From positions 1-64,000 of the forward strand of contig QCOH01000006.1 of assembly GCA_003209895.1 (NCBI GenBank): a DNA stretch of 64,000 nucleotides, in the 5' to 3' direction. Position 1 is the first letter of the stretch. Each line of letters starts with the position of its first letter. Both the position numbers and the translations under genes were made by a program. Source of the DNA: Pelagibacteraceae bacterium AG-430-I06 (lineage in GTDB: Bacteria > Pseudomonadota > Alphaproteobacteria > Pelagibacterales > Pelagibacteraceae). The notes beneath the pieces were generated by a model. That model did no database searches and was not told the origin of the DNA. It saw only the letters and a program-made list of their open reading frames with translations. This document shows positions 1 through 9,408 of this stretch, one piece after another.

Positions 1-1
1 T

Positions 2-286
2 CGTATGGGAATGAGATTAGAGGGCCAAAAACTTGAAAATATAATTAATAAAAATATTAAATCCGAAGGTATCACAAAAGGATCAATACAAGTTCCTGGC
101 GACGGCCAACCTATAATTCTTCTTTCAGATCACCCAACAATTGGTGGATATCCAAAAATAGCAAATGTGATAACCGCTGACTATGATAAATTAGTTCAAA
201 AAACTCCTGGTACAATTATTAATTTCAAATTGGTCAATTTGGCTGTTGCGGAAAATGCTTTTCAAGACTATGTAAGAAAATTCTAA
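2..286 (+). CDS. Biotin-dependent carboxyltransferase / 5-oxoprolinase subunit C-like protein, C-terminal fragment
   Basis: This is the last 94 codons of a gene that begins before the window; the frame is open to the left edge. The visible part starts with an RMGxRLEG motif and continues with IQVPGDGQPIIL and GGYPKI. These are hallmarks of the C-terminal end of the KipA / allophanate-hydrolase-subunit-2 family, which includes 5-oxoprolinase subunit C (PxpC). In that family it works with a KipI/PxpB partner on lactam or urea-type substrates; the partner would lie upstream, outside the window. The stop codon is directly followed by the ATG of the EamA transporter, so the two are probably co-transcribed. 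The substrate cannot be decided from this fragment. Confidence 0.8.
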   Translation, partial: RMGMRLEGQKLENIINKNIKSEGITKGSIQVPGDGQPIILLSDHPTIGGYPKIANVITADYDKLVQKTPGTIINFKLVNLAVAENAFQDYVRKF

Positions 287-1144
287 ATGAATTTTGTTTA
301 TAAAGTACCTGGACCACTACTTATTCTCATAGGCGGATTTTGTCTAAGCTGGGGCGGTCTCATTTTAAGAACTTTTGAAAGCGCGAGTATCTGGCAAATT
401 CTTTTTTATAGATCAATATTCTTTCTCTGGGTGTTAATAGCTTTTATTTTGTTAACTTATGGAAAAAAGACATTTAAAAAAATTAAAGAAGCAGGAGTAC
501 CTGGCCTTATAGGTGGAATATTTCTATCAACTAACTTTGTTGCTTATATGTATTCTATGATGGAAACGACTGTCGCAAATGTAGTTTTTATTATAAGTAC
601 TCAAACAGTTTTTTTACCGATAGTAGCCTACATTTTTTTAAAAGAAAAAATTTCATCGCGGGGATATGTTGCAATTATGTTAGCAATGATTGGTGTAACT
701 TTGATGATTGGTGACTCTCTCGGGACTGGATCTTTAAAAGGAAATTTAGCCGCTTTGACTATTCCAATTAACTTTTCGGTTTTAGTTTTAATAATTAGAA
801 AATATCCGAAAGTGGATATGATACCCGCAATATTTTATGCGGGTATATTGAGCTGCATATACGGTTTGCTTTTACTTGAAAATTTTTCTATATCCACAAA
901 AGACATTTGGTTATCATTTTTGCTTGGTGTTCCTCAATTAGCCTTTGGTTTTATTTTTATAACTATAGGTTCTAGAACAACACCAGCAGTTATGGTTGGT
1001 TTATTAATGCTAATGGAGTCAATATTCGCCCCAATATGGGTTTGGTTATTTTACAATGAAATACCACCAGCAAGTGTACTTATTGGAGGTATTATTATTT
1101 TGTCTGCTGTAGTAATGAAAAGCTTAGATTATAAAAAAGTATAA
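287..1144 (+). CDS. EamA/DMT-family membrane transporter
   Basis: A 285-residue integral membrane protein with about ten hydrophobic segments arranged as two EamA-like halves, typical in length and pattern for the drug/metabolite transporter superfamily. The N-terminal helix carries a GGxxxSxGG-type stretch, and charged residues are confined to short loops. It sits in the inner membrane and probably exports or imports a small metabolite, but the substrate cannot be read from sequence. The start codon abuts the stop of the upstream carboxyltransferase gene, implying translational coupling. It is unrelated in sequence detail to the second EamA protein at 51166. Confidence 0.85.
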   Translation: MNFVYKVPGPLLILIGGFCLSWGGLILRTFESASIWQILFYRSIFFLWVLIAFILLTYGKKTFKKIKEAGVPGLIGGIFLSTNFVAYMYSMMETTVANVVFIISTQTVFLPIVAYIFLKEKISSRGYVAIMLAMIGVTLMIGDSLGTGSLKGNLAALTIPINFSVLVLIIRKYPKVDMIPAIFYAGILSCIYGLLLLENFSISTKDIWLSFLLGVPQLAFGFIFITIGSRTTPAVMVGLLMLMESIFAPIWVWLFYNEIPPASVLIGGIIILSAVVMKSLDYKKV

Positions 1145-1162
1145 TTAATTTACATTTTGTGT

Positions 1163-1168
1163 TATAAA
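1163..1168 (+). promoter_or_regulatory. -10 box in front of the gcv riboswitch
   Basis: TATAAA lies about 7 bases before the first base of the riboswitch P1 stem. Transcription would then start near 1174-1176, almost exactly at the aptamer. No convincing -35 box is seen 17 bases upstream. The assignment is inference. Confidence 0.4.
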
Positions 1169-1174
1169 AAAAGA

Positions 1175-1338
1175 ATAACGGGAGAGACTATTTTAATATA
1201 GCGCCGAAGGAGCAACCTCCCTGGAAACTCTCAGGCAAAAGGACCGTTATTGTAATAACTCTGGAAAGCAGGCATAGCCTCACCGAAGGAGTAAATCTCT
1301 CAGGTTCTTAGACAGATGGGGAAAAAAAGGGTTATTAC
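1175..1338 (+). promoter_or_regulatory. Tandem glycine riboswitch controlling gcvT-gcvH-gcvP
   Basis: Two glycine aptamers lie in tandem. Aptamer 1 is closed by a perfect 7-bp P1 stem (ATAACGG at 1175-1181 with CCGTTAT at 1244-1250) and contains the conserved GCGCCGAAGGAGCAA and ACTCTCAGGCAAAAGGACC segments. Aptamer 2 is closed by an 8-bp P1 stem (GTAATAAC at 1252-1259 with GTTATTAC at 1331-1338) and contains CACCGAAGGAGTAAA and CTCTCAGG. A one-base linker joins them. The 3' strand of the second P1 ends three bases before the gcvT ATG and fills the gap between the AAAGG ribosome-binding site (1326-1330) and the start codon. Control is therefore likely at translation initiation. Glycine riboswitches before gcvT are established in SAR11. 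Confidence 0.95.
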
Positions 1339-1341
1339 AAA

Positions 1342-2430
1342 ATGGAAAAAACAGCTTTATATAATTTTCATAAAAACTCAGGAGCTAAGTTCGTTCCTTT
1401 CGCTGGTTATGAGATGCCTATCCAATATAAAGATGGCATAGTTAAAGAACATATAAATACAAGACAGTCCGTAGGTTTTTTTGATGTATCACATATGGGG
1501 CAGTTTTTTGTCTCTGGAGGTCGATCAACAGAACTTAGTTTAGAAAAAATCATACCATTAGATTTTAAAGAAATTAAGATGAACCAGTCTAAATATTCCT
1601 TTTTAATTAATGATGAAGGAGGAGTTATAGATGATCTTATTATAACAAGAGTTGAAAATGGTTTTAATATAATATTGAATGCAGCTTGCAAGGATAACGA
1701 TATTAAAGAAATTGCAAAGTGTCTAAATTCTGAAAGCAAATACGAATTAAGAAAAGATTTATCTCTTATAGCTTTACAAGGTCCTAAAGCGGAAACAATT
1801 CTAGAATCAATTATAAAAGGTGTAAAAGAACTTAAATTTATGAATGGTAATTATTTTAAATTTCTTGAAAAGAAAGTTTACATAACTCGTTCTGGTTACA
1901 CAGGCGAAGATGGTTTTGAGATTTCAGTTCCAAATGTAATTGTTGAAAATCTTATCAAACTACTTACAGATAAAGATGCTAAACCTATAGGTTTAGGAGC
2001 AAGAGATACACTTAGATTAGAAGCGGGTTTATGCTTGTATGGTCATGAATTAAATCAAGAGATTAATCCGATACAAGCAAATTTAAAATGGGCAATTTCA
2101 AAAAAAAGAAGAGAAACAGGAGGATTCAAAGGCTGGGAAAATATTAAAAAAGATTTACAAAATGGAGTTTCTAAAATTAGAGTTGGCATTAAACCGGCAG
2201 GCAAAATTATCGCAAGGGAGGGTACAAAGATTTATTCTAATACTGGTGAGGAAATAGGAATTATAACAAGCGGTACATATGGACCAAGCGTAAATAGTCC
2301 AGTTGCCATGGGATATGTAAAAAGTAAATTTTCAGAAATTGATAATAAAATTTTAATAGAGGTAAGAGGAAAAAAGCATGAGGCCAAAGTATCTAAATTA
2401 CCGTTTTATAAAAAGAGTTATGTCAAATAG
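1342..2430 (+). CDS. gcvT: Aminomethyltransferase, glycine cleavage system T protein
   Basis: A 362-residue protein of normal family length. It transfers the methylene group from the aminomethyl-lipoyl arm of GcvH to tetrahydrofolate and releases ammonia. DVSHMG (about residues 48-53), GGVIDDLI (93-100), [10 protein letters not shown] (185-194) and [13 protein letters not shown] (217-229) are the classical T-protein signatures. It is the first gene of the gcvT-H-P operon and directly follows the glycine riboswitch, so expression should respond to glycine. GcvH starts nine bases after its stop codon with a good AGGAGG site. Cytoplasmic. Confidence 0.97.
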   Translation: MEKTALYNFHKNSGAKFVPFAGYEMPIQYKDGIVKEHINTRQSVGFFDVSHMGQFFVSGGRSTELSLEKIIPLDFKEIKMNQSKYSFLINDEGGVIDDLIITRVENGFNIILNAACKDNDIKEIAKCLNSESKYELRKDLSLIALQGPKAETILESIIKGVKELKFMNGNYFKFLEKKVYITRSGYTGEDGFEISVPNVIVENLIKLLTDKDAKPIGLGARDTLRLEAGLCLYGHELNQEINPIQANLKWAISKKRRETGGFKGWENIKKDLQNGVSKIRVGIKPAGKIIAREGTKIYSNTGEEIGIITSGTYGPSVNSPVAMGYVKSKFSEIDNKILIEVRGKKHEAKVSKLPFYKKSYVK

Positions 2431-2438
2431 GAGGATAT

Positions 2439-2819
2439 ATGAGTGAAAAAAAATATTCAAAAAAACATGAATGGATCATGTTGAACGGTGAGTATGCAAC
2501 TGTAGGCATTAGCAAGCATGCAACAGAAATGCTCGGTGATATCGTTTTTGTTGAATTGCCTGAGAAAGGCAAGAGCTTAAACAAAGAAGAAAAAGCTGCT
2601 GTGGTAGAGTCCACAAAGGCTGCAAGCGACGTTTATACACCAGTATCTGGAGAAATTATGGAAACAAATCAACCAATTGTTGATGACCCATCAAATGTAA
2701 ATAAAGATCCAGAAAATAATGGCTGGTTTTTTAAAATAAAAATTAAAGATAAATCAGAGCTAGATTCTTTAATGAGTCAGCCAGATTATGAAAAATTTGT
2801 AAAGGACAATCCAAATTAA
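2439..2819 (+). CDS. gcvH: Glycine cleavage system H protein (lipoyl carrier)
   Basis: A 126-residue lipoyl carrier protein that shuttles the aminomethyl group between GcvP, GcvT and the L protein. The lipoylation motif [11 protein letters not shown] places the modified lysine at residue 60. The N-terminal KKHEW and the LPEKG segment also match the family. The strong AGGAGG ribosome-binding site at 2430-2435 suits a protein needed in excess over its enzymes. It lies between gcvT and gcvP with almost no spacing. Confidence 0.97.
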   Translation: MSEKKYSKKHEWIMLNGEYATVGISKHATEMLGDIVFVELPEKGKSLNKEEKAAVVESTKAASDVYTPVSGEIMETNQPIVDDPSNVNKDPENNGWFFKIKIKDKSELDSLMSQPDYEKFVKDNPN

Positions 2820-2820
2820 T

Positions 2821-5688
2821 ATGATAGACGATACTTCAAAAGAATTTATTAGTAGGCATATTGGTCCGAGCACTGAAGATCAAAAAGATATGTTAAAAGC
2901 AATATCTTCAAAATCAATTGATAATTTAATTGAGAATACTGTTCCAAAGAATATTTTAATTAAAGATGAACTTAAAATTGATGAGCCTATGTCAGAAAAT
3001 GATGCTCTAAAAAAATTGAAACTTTTGTCAAAAAAAAATGAAGTTTTCCGTAATTTTATAGGCATGGGTTACTATAATACTGTTACCCCAAATGTCATTT
3101 TAAGAAATATACTCGAGAATCCTGGTTGGTATACTTCTTATACTCCATACCAACCTGAAGTAGCTCAGGGAAGATTAGAAATGCTTATTAATTTCCAACA
3201 AATGATAATGGATTTAACTGGTATGGATATAGCAAATGCTTCGTTATTAGATGAAGGAACTGCTGCTGCTGAAGCAGTGGGTTTATGTCAAAGATTAGAC
3301 AAAAATAATTCAAAAAAGATATTTGTATCAAGCTCATGTAACCCTCAAACAATAGATATAATTAAGACAAGGGTTGAGCCATTCAATATAGAGCTAATTA
3401 TTGGTGATGAAGAAAAAATTTTAAGAGGTATTAAAGATAAAATTATTTGTGGTGTTTTAGCTTACCCTGGAACTTTAGGTGAAATAAAGGACCCAAGTGA
3501 GTCTATAAGCTTAATTCATAAAAAAGAAGGTAAAGTAATTATTGTTAGTGATCTGTTATCTTTAACAAAACTTAAAACTCCAGCAGAGCTCGGGGCAGAT
3601 ATTGCTGTTGGAAGTGCACAAAGATTTGGAATACCTATGGGTTATGGAGGTCCACACGCAGCGTTTTTTGCAACTAAAGAAGAGTTTAAAAGATCTATGC
3701 CAGGTAGAATTATTGGAGTATCAGTTGATAGACATGGGAAAAAAGCGTTTAGATTATCTCTTCAAACAAGAGAACAGCACATAAGAAGAGATAAGGCTAC
3801 AAGCAATATTTGTACTGCTCAAGCACTACTTGCAATTCTTTCAGCTGCTTATGCAATTTATCATGGACCTGAAGGAATTTTAAAAATAGCTAACAGGACA
3901 TCAAAGTTAGCAAAAATATTTGCTGATGGACTGAAATCAGGTGGTTACCAACTACACTCCCAAAATTTTTTTGATACAGTTACTGTCAAAACAAATGAGA
4001 AAACAGACACTATAAATAATAAGGCCTTATCAGAAAAAATTAATTTGAGGGTAGTAGATAAAAATACATTATCTGTAGCTTTTGATGAGGTTAAGAGAGT
4101 TGATCATGTAAATACTCTACTAAAAATATTCGGAATAAAAAAAACATTTAGTAATACTGATACAGTTGATTTAACTAATTTACCAAAAAATCTTTTAAGA
4201 ACATCTAAATATCTTACCCATCCTATTTTTCATAAATATCATTCAGAAACTGAGATGCTTCGTTATTTAAAAAGATTAGAAGATTGTGATATTGCTTTAA
4301 ATAGATCTATGATTGCACTTGGATCATGTACTATGAAGCTAAATGCTACAGCGGAACTTATCCCTGTGACTTGGAAAGAATTCTCCTTACCACATCCTTT
4401 TGTGCCCCAAGATCAAATGAAAGGGTATAAGGTTTTATTTAATGATTTAGTTAATGATTTGAAGGAAATCACAGGTTTTGATGCAGTTTCCCTTCAACCA
4501 AATTCAGGTGCTCAAGGAGAATATTCAGGATTAATGACAATACGTAAATTTCATTTAAATAATAATCAAAAAAATAGAAATGTATGTTTGATACCAGAGT
4601 CAGCACATGGCACAAATCCTGCAAGTGCACAAATGTGCGGGATGAAAGTAGTTGTTGTTAATTGTGATGACGAAGGCAATGTTGATTTAAAAGATTTAAA
4701 AGATAAGGTGAACAAGTACTCCAAAGATATCGCGGCTTTAATGGTAACTTACCCGTCAACACATGGAGTATTCGAGGAAAAAATTAGCGAGATCTGTGAT
4801 TATGTTCATAAAGCAGGTGGTCAAGTTTACATGGATGGTGCAAATCTAAATGCGTTAGTTGGTATTGCAAAACCTGGAAAATTTGGACCAGATGTTTGTC
4901 ATATTAACTTACATAAAACTTTTTGTATTCCACATGGAGGTGGAGGTCCAGGTATGGGTCCAATTGCATGCGCTAAACATTTGAAAGATTTTTTGCCAAA
5001 TCATAATATTACCAAAAGTAATAGATCAGAAAAGAGTTTAGGTTCTGTATCTGCGGCTCCATGGGGTAGCGCAAGTATATTACCTATTTCTTGGATGTAC
5101 ATAAAAATGATGGGGGCCGAAGGTTTAAGAAAAGCTTCTCAAGTAGCAATTTTAAATGCAAATTATATATCAAAAAAATTATCTAATCACTATAAAGTAC
5201 TTTACAAGGGCAAAAATGGAAATGTTGCCCACGAATGTATAATCGACCTTAGACCAATAAAATCTAAATCTGGAATTTCAGAGGAAGATATTGCTAAAAG
5301 ACTCATAGATTATGGATATCATGCACCAACAATGTCCTGGCCAGTTGCTGGAACACTTATGGTTGAACCTACAGAGAGTGAAAATTTAGCTGAGATTAAT
5401 CGTTTTTGTAATGCACTAATATCTATTAAAAAAGAGATCGACAAAGTAGATAATGGCAGTTTTGACAAAAAAGATAATCCTTTGAAAAATGCACCACATA
5501 CTCATCTTGAATTAAGTGCAAATGAGTGGAAACACATATACAAAAGAGAAGAAGCCGCATTTCCAAACGAGTATTTAAAAGATAATAAATATTGGCCTCC
5601 AGTTGGAAGGGTAGACAATGTTTATGGAGATAGAAATTTAGTTTGCTCTTGCCCGAGTCTTAATGAATATAAAGACGAGGCAGCTTAA
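2821..5688 (+). CDS. gcvP: Glycine dehydrogenase (decarboxylating), P protein, single-chain form
   Basis: A 955-residue pyridoxal-phosphate enzyme that decarboxylates glycine and loads the remaining aminomethyl group onto GcvH. It is the fused one-chain form, not the two-subunit GcvPA/GcvPB form found in many other bacteria. The N-terminal half opens with FISRHIGPS and carries YTPYQPEVAQGRLE. The C-terminal half holds the PLP-lysine motif HKTFCIPHGGGGPGMGP, with the lysine at about residue 699. It is the last gene of the riboswitch-controlled operon, starting one base after gcvH ends. The next gene begins only five bases downstream, so some read-through into the lipid cluster is possible. Confidence 0.98.
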   Translation: MIDDTSKEFISRHIGPSTEDQKDMLKAISSKSIDNLIENTVPKNILIKDELKIDEPMSENDALKKLKLLSKKNEVFRNFIGMGYYNTVTPNVILRNILENPGWYTSYTPYQPEVAQGRLEMLINFQQMIMDLTGMDIANASLLDEGTAAAEAVGLCQRLDKNNSKKIFVSSSCNPQTIDIIKTRVEPFNIELIIGDEEKILRGIKDKIICGVLAYPGTLGEIKDPSESISLIHKKEGKVIIVSDLLSLTKLKTPAELGADIAVGSAQRFGIPMGYGGPHAAFFATKEEFKRSMPGRIIGVSVDRHGKKAFRLSLQTREQHIRRDKATSNICTAQALLAILSAAYAIYHGPEGILKIANRTSKLAKIFADGLKSGGYQLHSQNFFDTVTVKTNEKTDTINNKALSEKINLRVVDKNTLSVAFDEVKRVDHVNTLLKIFGIKKTFSNTDTVDLTNLPKNLLRTSKYLTHPIFHKYHSETEMLRYLKRLEDCDIALNRSMIALGSCTMKLNATAELIPVTWKEFSLPHPFVPQDQMKGYKVLFNDLVNDLKEITGFDAVSLQPNSGAQGEYSGLMTIRKFHLNNNQKNRNVCLIPESAHGTNPASAQMCGMKVVVVNCDDEGNVDLKDLKDKVNKYSKDIAALMVTYPSTHGVFEEKISEICDYVHKAGGQVYMDGANLNALVGIAKPGKFGPDVCHINLHKTFCIPHGGGGPGMGPIACAKHLKDFLPNHNITKSNRSEKSLGSVSAAPWGSASILPISWMYIKMMGAEGLRKASQVAILNANYISKKLSNHYKVLYKGKNGNVAHECIIDLRPIKSKSGISEEDIAKRLIDYGYHAPTMSWPVAGTLMVEPTESENLAEINRFCNALISIKKEIDKVDNGSFDKKDNPLKNAPHTHLELSANEWKHIYKREEAAFPNEYLKDNKYWPPVGRVDNVYGDRNLVCSCPSLNEYKDEAA

Positions 5689-5693
5689 ATTAG

Positions 5694-6980
5694 ATGAAGA
5701 TAGCAGTTATTGGATCAGGAATTTCAGGATTGTCATCCGCATATTATTTATCAAAAAATTATGAAGTAGATCTTTTCGAAAAAGATGATCATTTTGGCGG
5801 ACATTCATACACGTTTGACATAAAAGAAAAAAATAAAAAAGTCCCAGTAGATTTAGGTTTTATTGTTTTTAATAAGCTTACATATCCGAATTTAATTAAA
5901 TTTTTTGAGGAATTAAGGGTTCCCTATGAAAAAAGTGATATGTCATTTTCTGTATCTGTAAAAGACTCAAACATAGAATACGGAGGCACAGGATTTAATT
6001 CACTATTTGCAAGAAAAAATAATCTGTTTAATTTTAATTTTATTAAAATGATTTATGAAATTGTATCTTTCTATAAATCCGCACCGATTTTACTAAAAAA
6101 AGATTTAAAGAATCTAACACTAGGTTATTATTTGGATAATTCCAAGATTTCAAAATATTTTATTAATTATCATATAATTCCAATGGTAGCCGCAATCTGG
6201 TCTATGCCATTCTCTAAAGCCAGGGATATTCCACTAGAACTTTTTTTAAATTTTTTTAACAATCATGGTCTTTTTAAGCTTAAGAATAGACCTCAATGGT
6301 ACACAGTTACAAATAGAAGCAGAAATTATGTTTCAAAAGTTTTAGAAAAAATTAATGGTGAATATTTTAAAAATTATGAAATTAAAAAGATTATAAGAAG
6401 TAATGATAATGTAAGAATTTTTGTTAATACATTGGGCGAATATAGGGATTACGATCATGTAGTTTTAGCATGTCATGCCGATCAAAGTTTGAAACTCATT
6501 GAGAATCCATCAAATAATGAAAAAAAAATCCTCAATGAATTTACATATATATCGAACGAGGCTTATCTACACACAGATGCAGATTTGATGCCAAATAAAA
6601 AAAATGCTTGGTCAAGTTGGAATTCAATATCAAAAAAAGATTTAACAAAAACATGCGTAACCTATTGGTTGAATAGACTTCAGAATTTAGAAACAAATAA
6701 AAATTATTTTCTTACTTTAAATCCGATTACAAAAATAAAAGATGAAAGAATTATTAAAAAAATAAACTTTACTCATCCTTACTTAAACAATAAAAGTTTT
6801 GAGATGCAAAATCGTTTAAAAGAGTTACAAGGTAATAAAAGACTTTGGTTTTCAGGAAGTTATTTTGGTTATGGTTTTCATGAGGATGGATTAAAATCAT
6901 CTCTTGAAATGTTAAAACAATTCGAAGGTAATAATGGAGACATGTATATACAAAGGTATAGTAACGCATCGCAGATTTAA
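5694..6980 (+). CDS. NAD(P)/FAD-binding amine-oxidase-like protein of the cfa cluster
   Basis: A 428-residue flavoprotein with an N-terminal dinucleotide-binding motif IGSGISGLSSAYYL (about residues 6-19) and the FEKDDHFGGH segment of the predicted NAD/FAD-binding family often found beside cyclopropane synthases. The C-terminal GYGFHEDGLKSSLEM matches the second FAD-contact region. It is the first of five functionally linked genes (FAD protein, DUF1365, Cfa, DUF3833, SDR). The family is thought to act on membrane fatty acids together with Cfa, but its exact reaction is not known to me. Its 3' end overlaps the next gene by 47 bases, unusually long for this genome. Confidence 0.85.
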   Translation: MKIAVIGSGISGLSSAYYLSKNYEVDLFEKDDHFGGHSYTFDIKEKNKKVPVDLGFIVFNKLTYPNLIKFFEELRVPYEKSDMSFSVSVKDSNIEYGGTGFNSLFARKNNLFNFNFIKMIYEIVSFYKSAPILLKKDLKNLTLGYYLDNSKISKYFINYHIIPMVAAIWSMPFSKARDIPLELFLNFFNNHGLFKLKNRPQWYTVTNRSRNYVSKVLEKINGEYFKNYEIKKIIRSNDNVRIFVNTLGEYRDYDHVVLACHADQSLKLIENPSNNEKKILNEFTYISNEAYLHTDADLMPNKKNAWSSWNSISKKDLTKTCVTYWLNRLQNLETNKNYFLTLNPITKIKDERIIKKINFTHPYLNNKSFEMQNRLKELQGNKRLWFSGSYFGYGFHEDGLKSSLEMLKQFEGNNGDMYIQRYSNASQI

Positions 6981-7695
6981 ACCGAAAAGGCATTTTTTTT
7001 CTTACAAAACCTTTTCTATTTTTTTTGATTTGGATGAATTTAAGGATTTACAAAAAAAAATATCAATTTTTTCATTTAATAAATTTAATATTTTCAGTTT
7101 TTACAACAAAGACCATGGAGACAGAGATGGGGGTAACCTTAGACACTGGGTTATAAAAAATCTTAAAAAATATAATATTAATTTTAAAGTATCAAAAATT
7201 AAACTTTTGTGCTTCCCAAGGATTTTTGGCTATGTTTTTAATCCATTAAGTATTTTTTATTGTTTCAACGAAAATAACGAACTCAGAGCAATTCTTTATG
7301 AGGTAAAGAATACTTTCAATGAGCAGCATACCTATATTTTTCCAGTGCAAAAAAACAAAAAAATAATTACTCAAACTTGTAACAAGAAATTTTATGTATC
7401 TCCATTTATAGAGATGGAGACAGCTTATAATTTTAGGTTAGCTGAACCAAAAGAAACCTTAAGTATTTTTATTAAACAAACCGATAATAATGGATTGCTG
7501 CTTTCGGCATGTCAGATAGGTAAAAAAGAGCAAATATCCACAATAAAATTGGTTCAAAACTTCTTTAAACACCCAATGATGACTATCAAAATTATAATGG
7601 CGATACACTTTGAAGCATTAAGGTTGTGGAAGAAAGGTATTAAGCTTGTTAAGAAAAATTCTAAAATTAAAAACAATTTATCTGTAGAAAAATGA
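6934..7695 (+). CDS. DUF1365 family protein
   Basis: A 253-residue protein beginning CIYKGIVTHRRFKP and continuing with a HFFSYKTFSIFFDLDE stretch and CFPRIFGYVFNPLSIFYCF, all typical of DUF1365. The start at 6934 is required because the conserved N-terminus begins at residue 4, even though this places 47 bases inside the upstream gene. Family members co-occur with Cfa and the FAD protein in many proteobacteria, and a role in modifying unsaturated or cyclopropane fatty acids is inferred from that linkage. The stop codon overlaps the Cfa start as ATGA. Confidence 0.88.
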   Translation: METCIYKGIVTHRRFKPKRHFFSYKTFSIFFDLDEFKDLQKKISIFSFNKFNIFSFYNKDHGDRDGGNLRHWVIKNLKKYNINFKVSKIKLLCFPRIFGYVFNPLSIFYCFNENNELRAILYEVKNTFNEQHTYIFPVQKNKKIITQTCNKKFYVSPFIEMETAYNFRLAEPKETLSIFIKQTDNNGLLLSACQIGKKEQISTIKLVQNFFKHPMMTIKIIMAIHFEALRLWKKGIKLVKKNSKIKNNLSVEK

Positions 7696-8879
7696 ATTTA
7701 AGTCCATATAAAATATCTGAAAATTTTGTTCTAAAGAAGTTGAGCTCTATTAAGGATGGAAAGCTTACATTAGAAAACTTTGATGGAAAAATATATCAAT
7801 TTGGAAATCATGAAAAATTTTTAAATGTAAAAATTAAAATTCTTAATCCAAAGTTTTATTTCAATATCATAAGGGGAGGAAGTACAGCTTTGGCTGAGAG
7901 TTATATCAAGAATGAATTTGAAACTTCAAGTTTACCCTTATTAATAGAGTTAACTGCAAAAAATATAAACATAACTCACGAATTCTCAGGAATATTAAAT
8001 ATTTCAAGTATAAACACTTTTTTCAAAAAAATGTTTATATCAAACACAAGGGAAAAAAGTGTTGAAGATATTTCTAAGCATTATGATTTAGGTAATGAAT
8101 TTTTCTCTACTTGGCTAGATAAAACTTTAACATATTCTTGTGGTATTTTTGAAAAACCGGATCAAGAATTAGAAAAAGCTCAAATCAATAAATATAATAA
8201 ACTCATCAATTTAATAAAACCTAAATCAGGTGATAAAATTTTAGAAATTGGATGTGGATGGGGCGGCTTTGCCGAACACCTTGCAAAAAATTACGATGTT
8301 CAGCTTGATTGTATCACAATTTCACAAAAACAATTTGAGTTTACAAAAAAAAGGATAAATCTTTTAGGCCTACAAAATAAAGTTAAAGTAAAGTTTTTAG
8401 ATTACAGAGATCTAAAGGATAAATACGATGCAATAGCATCCATAGAGATGATTGAAGCTGTCGGCGAAAAAAATTTAAATAAATATTTTAAGACAATTAA
8501 AAATAATCTAAAACCAAATGGAGTCGGGGCTATTCAAGCGATTATTATTAAAGACGAACTTTTTGACAGATATAAAAAAAATCAAGATTTTATACAAAAA
8601 TATATTTTTCCAGGAGGTTTTTTACCCTCTTTACAATCTATAAAGGATTATACCAAAAAAACTGGGCTCACATTAAGAGGGTATAATTCTTATGGAACAC
8701 ACTATTCACATACGTTAAGTAAATGGAGAGAAAACTTTATAGGTTCTTGGAATAATATTTCACAACAAGGTTTTGATAGTTCATTTAAAAAAATCTGGGA
8801 TTTTTATTTTTCTTATTGTGAAGCTGGTTTTAGAGCAAAAAATATTGATTTAATACAATTTTCATTTAGGAATGAATAA
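7692..8879 (+). CDS. cfa: Cyclopropane-fatty-acyl-phospholipid synthase family methyltransferase
   Basis: A 395-residue SAM-dependent enzyme that adds a methylene or methyl group across the double bond of phospholipid acyl chains at the inner membrane. The SAM-binding motif EIGCGWGG lies at about residues 185-192, preceded by HYDLGNEFF (130-138) and LTYSCGIF (146-153), all standard in the family. It overlaps DUF1365 by four bases and is followed after three bases by the DUF3833 lipoprotein. In this gene context the product may be a modified fatty acid other than a plain cyclopropane, because such clusters also occur with methyl- and furan-fatty-acid pathways. That last point is inference. Confidence 0.9.
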   Translation: MNLSPYKISENFVLKKLSSIKDGKLTLENFDGKIYQFGNHEKFLNVKIKILNPKFYFNIIRGGSTALAESYIKNEFETSSLPLLIELTAKNINITHEFSGILNISSINTFFKKMFISNTREKSVEDISKHYDLGNEFFSTWLDKTLTYSCGIFEKPDQELEKAQINKYNKLINLIKPKSGDKILEIGCGWGGFAEHLAKNYDVQLDCITISQKQFEFTKKRINLLGLQNKVKVKFLDYRDLKDKYDAIASIEMIEAVGEKNLNKYFKTIKNNLKPNGVGAIQAIIIKDELFDRYKKNQDFIQKYIFPGGFLPSLQSIKDYTKKTGLTLRGYNSYGTHYSHTLSKWRENFIGSWNNISQQGFDSSFKKIWDFYFSYCEAGFRAKNIDLIQFSFRNE

Positions 8880-8882
8880 AAA

Positions 8883-9407
8883 ATGAGATATATTTTAACT
8901 TTATTTTTAACATTATTTTTAACTAATTGTGTAGCAGGTATGAAACCAGAAGATTTTAAAGATCAAAAGCCAAGATTAATTATTGAGGAATTTTTAAGTG
9001 GCAATGTTAAAGCATATGGCGTGCTTCAAAATAGAGGTGGTAAAGTCACAAGACAATTTTCAGCTGACTTAGATGGAAAATGGGATGGTAAACAATTAAT
9101 TCTTGACGAAAAATTTAATTGGTCAGACGGAGAAATTCAAACTAGACAATGGAAAATTATAAAAAAAGATGAAAATAACTACGAGGGCACAGCCGCAGAT
9201 GTTGTTGGAACAGCCAAAGGTTTCTCTTATGGATCAGCTTTCAAATTAGAGTATGTTTTACTTGTTCCTGTAAAAGGGAAAGAAATTAAAATTACTTTTG
9301 ATGATTGGATATTTAAACAAAGTGACACAATTGCAATTAATAGAGCCAAAATGACTAAGTTCGGTTTTAGAGTAGCTGATTTGACTGTAGTTTTCGTAAA
9401 AAATTAA
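8883..9407 (+). CDS. DUF3833 family lipoprotein
   Basis: A 174-residue protein with a short hydrophobic signal and a lipobox-like LTNC, giving a lipidated cysteine at about residue 16. The rest is a beta-rich domain with repeated DG/GKW motifs (FSADLDGKWDG, DEKFNWSDGE) that I recognise as DUF3833. It is anchored in the cell envelope and belongs to the Cfa cluster; the lipocalin-like composition would fit lipid handling, but this is inference. It converges with the SDR gene, with a one-base gap between their stop codons. Confidence 0.82.
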   Translation: MRYILTLFLTLFLTNCVAGMKPEDFKDQKPRLIIEEFLSGNVKAYGVLQNRGGKVTRQFSADLDGKWDGKQLILDEKFNWSDGEIQTRQWKIIKKDENNYEGTAADVVGTAKGFSYGSAFKLEYVLLVPVKGKEIKITFDDWIFKQSDTIAINRAKMTKFGFRVADLTVVFVKN

Positions 9408-9408
9408 T

